Shown in pieces: positions 5,075 through 6,402 of a stretch of 6,402 bases of DNA. Position 1 is the stretch's first letter; every line of letters begins with the position of its first letter. Below the pieces are notes generated by a model. The model saw nothing but the letters and a program-made list of their open reading frames with translations, was not told the origin of the DNA and made no database searches. The stretch comes from Pseudomonadota bacterium. GTDB lineage: Bacteria > Pseudomonadota > Gammaproteobacteria > Acidithiobacillales > Acidithiobacillaceae. The stretch covers positions 1 to 6,402 of the forward strand of contig JAKAFG010000121.1 in the NCBI GenBank assembly GCA_021818125.1, written 5' to 3'. The position numbers and the translations under genes were made by a program.

Positions 5075-5827
5075 CTAGAGAGCACTGAGGCCCAATTTGA
5101 ATTCTACCGTGGATTCTATCGCGCGCGCCGTTCCCTGGTCCAACCATTGCAGTAACTGAATATGAAAGCGATGGATACCCCCACTGATTTTCGGATAATA
5201 ATCGGCGCGATCTGTCAATTCCAGGCGGATCATGGAGGGCGGACGGCGGGCATCCAAAGGCGCTCCATAACGCCCTTCCCGGGCTTCTACGGTCGACCAT
5301 GCACAAGAGTCGCGCAACAACGCGAGAATCAGGTCTGCGCTACTCTGCAGAACTTCCAGGCTGTTCTGCCACCCATTCAGAAGCCCGCGGATGCGCTCAG
5401 GGGCTTGCTGGTTCCAAAACGCCAGTATGGGCAGATCACAGTCCGCAAGGCCTCCGGCTACCCCCATCCTGCCGCGCGCGAGCTGGATGATTTCCTGATG
5501 GCGCAATAATTGCCCGAAAGGCTCACGGTGCTCGCGCAGTGCTTTGATTTGTTGCTCTATGCGAAATTGCCAGGCGCGCAAAGGGTCTTCATTCGCCTCG
5601 GGGCTCTGCGCCCATGCGGCAAGGCTCTGAGCAAGACGTTCCAGCTCCAGAATGAGATCAAGGCGCAACTCCGGGCGGCTGCAAAAATCAAGCAGCTCAT
5701 TGTAAGGGCGCAGGGCATTGCGCAGACTGGTTGTGCCCGCTACCTCTTGCTGTAACTGTGCGAAGACGCTCTCCAGGCGCAGCAAAAGGCGCGCGCGTTC
5801 ATGGAGCGGGTGTTCATAAACAGCCAT
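5075..5827 (-). CDS. zapD: Cell division protein ZapD (FtsZ-bundling, formerly DUF1342)
   Basis: ZapD is a cytoplasmic protein that binds the FtsZ tail and cross-links FtsZ filaments in the Z-ring. The 250-residue length agrees with the roughly 250 usual for the family. Diagnostic blocks are the N-terminal YEHPLHERARLLLRLE (E. coli has FEHPLNEKMRTWLRIE), a mid-region GVAGGLADCDLPILAFW, and the C-terminal YYPKISGGIHRFHIQLL. Long helical stretches in the first half fit the family's helical domain. The ATG at 5827 is chosen because GAGG (5838–5835) lies 7 bases upstream and the protein then starts MAVYEHPL as expected; the frame is open to a TTG at 5845 that would add six residues. It follows coaE on the same strand, a conserved pairing in beta/gamma-proteobacteria, although the gap here is a rather long 132 bases. 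It precedes fbp by 33 bases. The small gene yacG, often next to this pair, is not seen. Confidence 0.95.
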   Translation of the reverse strand: MAVYEHPLHERARLLLRLESVFAQLQQEVAGTTSLRNALRPYNELLDFCSRPELRLDLILELERLAQSLAAWAQSPEANEDPLRAWQFRIEQQIKALREHREPFGQLLRHQEIIQLARGRMGVAGGLADCDLPILAFWNQQAPERIRGLLNGWQNSLEVLQSSADLILALLRDSCAWSTVEAREGRYGAPLDARRPPSMIRLELTDRADYYPKISGGIHRFHIQLLQWLDQGTARAIESTVEFKLGLSAL

Positions 5828-5834
5828 GCCGTAA

Positions 5835-5838
5835 CCTC
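5835..5838 (-). promoter_or_regulatory. Ribosome binding site that decides the zapD start
   Basis: On the minus strand GAGG is followed after 7 bases by the ATG at 5827–5825. This supports 5827 over the upstream TTG at 5845, which would place this site inside the coding sequence. Confidence 0.6.
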
Positions 5839-5849
5839 GATTCAAGGCT

Positions 5850-5919
5850 CACTGCCGCTGCACGGAGCCACCGCGCCCCAAAACCAGGGAATGGCAGCGT
5901 GCACCATTTCTGGGCAGTG
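5850..5919. repeat. Nested inverted repeats in the coaE–zapD gap
   Basis: CACTGCCGCTGC (5850–5861) can pair in two parts with GCAGCG (5894–5899) and GGCAGTG (5913–5919), forming a long stem interrupted by a 13-base bulge. Part of it lies close to the zapD ribosome site. It might be a leader structure or a chance pairing in GC-rich sequence. Confidence 0.25.
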
Positions 5920-5959
5920 CCCCCACAGGTTGCCACAGGCGCTTTCCCTAAGCAAATCG

Positions 5960-6402
5960 TTAGGTTCCCCGCAAATGGCGGAGATAGAGATCAACCTGGG
6001 TTTGCAACTCAGCCAGTGACCCTTCATTGGAAATAATCCAGTCGGCGGCGGCATTACGCGCGACGCGATCACATTGCGCCGCGAGCACCGCAGAGATTTG
6101 CTCCTCTGTCCAGCCAGGGCGGGCACGCAGGCGCTCTATTTGCAGGGATCGTGGGCAATCGACGACAAGGACTTGATCCAGCAATGGGCGATAGCCATTT
6201 TCGACCAGCAGCGGCACCACCCAGACCATCAGCGCTTGCGGATGCCGTCTGGACAATGCATCGCTGGCAGTTATAAAGGATGCACGAATAAGCGGATGGA
6301 GAAGGGCTTCCAGCCAGATTTTCGCCGCTGGATCAGCAAAAATCCGGGCACGTAATGCGGCGCGATCGAGGCAGCCATCTTCGCCTAAAAAAGTCTGGCC
6401 AA
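5960..6402 (-). CDS. coaE: Dephospho-CoA kinase, N-terminus beyond the window edge
   Basis: CoaE catalyses the last step of coenzyme A synthesis, ATP-dependent phosphorylation of dephospho-CoA, in the cytoplasm. About 146 C-terminal codons are visible (first complete codon at 6400–6398); the family's usual 200 residues imply that some 55, including the P-loop, lie outside the window. Visible family patterns are FLGEDGCLDRAALRARIF followed by LEALLHPLIRA, then VVPLLVENG, VVDCPRSLQIERLRARPG, and AAQCDRVARNAAADWIISNEG near the end. The HP and Q-x-x-R-(L)-x-x-R elements belong to the substrate-binding and lid regions. A TTG at 6256 is internal and is not the start. The gene ends in TAA at 5962–5960. 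It is the first visible gene of the coaE–zapD–fbp run. Nothing indicates that the gene is broken. Confidence 0.95.
   Translation of the reverse strand, partial: GQTFLGEDGCLDRAALRARIFADPAAKIWLEALLHPLIRASFITASDALSRRHPQALMVWVVPLLVENGYRPLLDQVLVVDCPRSLQIERLRARPGWTEEQISAVLAAQCDRVARNAAADWIISNEGSLAELQTQVDLYLRHLRGT

Noticed and set aside
4046..5155. A 369-codon open frame on the plus strand opposite fbp
   Set aside because: It lies antisense to a textbook fructose-1,6-bisphosphatase gene, shows no family resemblance and has no good ribosome site. Long antisense frames are expected opposite GC-rich codon-biased genes.
5842..6126. A minus-strand frame over the coaE 3' end and the coaE–zapD gap that might be a missing yacG
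   Set aside because: YacG is a small zinc protein with paired CxxC motifs; this frame has none and overlaps coaE in another frame.
1..6402. CRISPR arrays, tRNA or rRNA genes, insertion sequences, toxin–antitoxin pairs or a new defence system
   Set aside because: No regularly spaced repeats, cloverleaf-like sequence, transposase or integrase motifs or small paired unknown genes were seen; all sizeable genes fall into known families.

Overview
The window looks like ordinary chromosomal DNA from a moderately GC-rich proteobacterium, near the beta/gamma/Acidithiobacillia border. Three things point there: a PrmA–DUF3426–Fis gene run, an SspB that ends in the conserved ClpX-binding tail, and a ZapD downstream of CoaE. 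A class I fructose-1,6-bisphosphatase placed in the CoaE–ZapD run would suit an autotroph with a Calvin cycle, for example an Acidithiobacillus-like bacterium. That genus guess is inference from family resemblance and context; no marker gene in the window proves it.

Layout. (1) 1–1708, plus strand: the 3' part of prmA (its start lies outside the window), an MJ0042 zinc-ribbon/DUF3426 membrane protein and a short Fis protein. They are packed as one operon, with a 2–4 base gap or overlap and then an 11-base gap. (2) 1690–2768, minus strand: sspB followed by a secreted lytic transglycosylase, joined by a GTGA start/stop overlap. The transglycosylase ends tail-to-tail with fis and overlaps it by 19 bp. 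(3) 2769–3129: an AT-rich divergent control region holding a likely sspB promoter, a likely traT promoter, an inverted repeat and a GC-rich leader hairpin. (4) 3130–3876, plus strand: a stand-alone TraT-like outer-membrane lipoprotein gene, followed by up to three hairpins including one strong bidirectional terminator. (5) 4037–6402, minus strand, read right to left: coaE (5' end outside the window), zapD and fbp, a probable operon that ends at the bidirectional terminator.

Roles. The genes serve separate housekeeping jobs: ribosomal protein methylation, nucleoid/transcription control, ClpXP substrate delivery, peptidoglycan cleavage, coenzyme A synthesis, FtsZ bundling and sugar-phosphate metabolism. 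The least routine element is traT, a gene best known from conjugative plasmids, which here stands alone as a terminated single-gene unit with no other transfer genes nearby.

I found no CRISPR array, tRNA, rRNA, insertion sequence or recognisable defence or novel multi-gene system. The findings are modest: unusual gene pairings, overlaps, start-site choices and unexplained non-coding structure.
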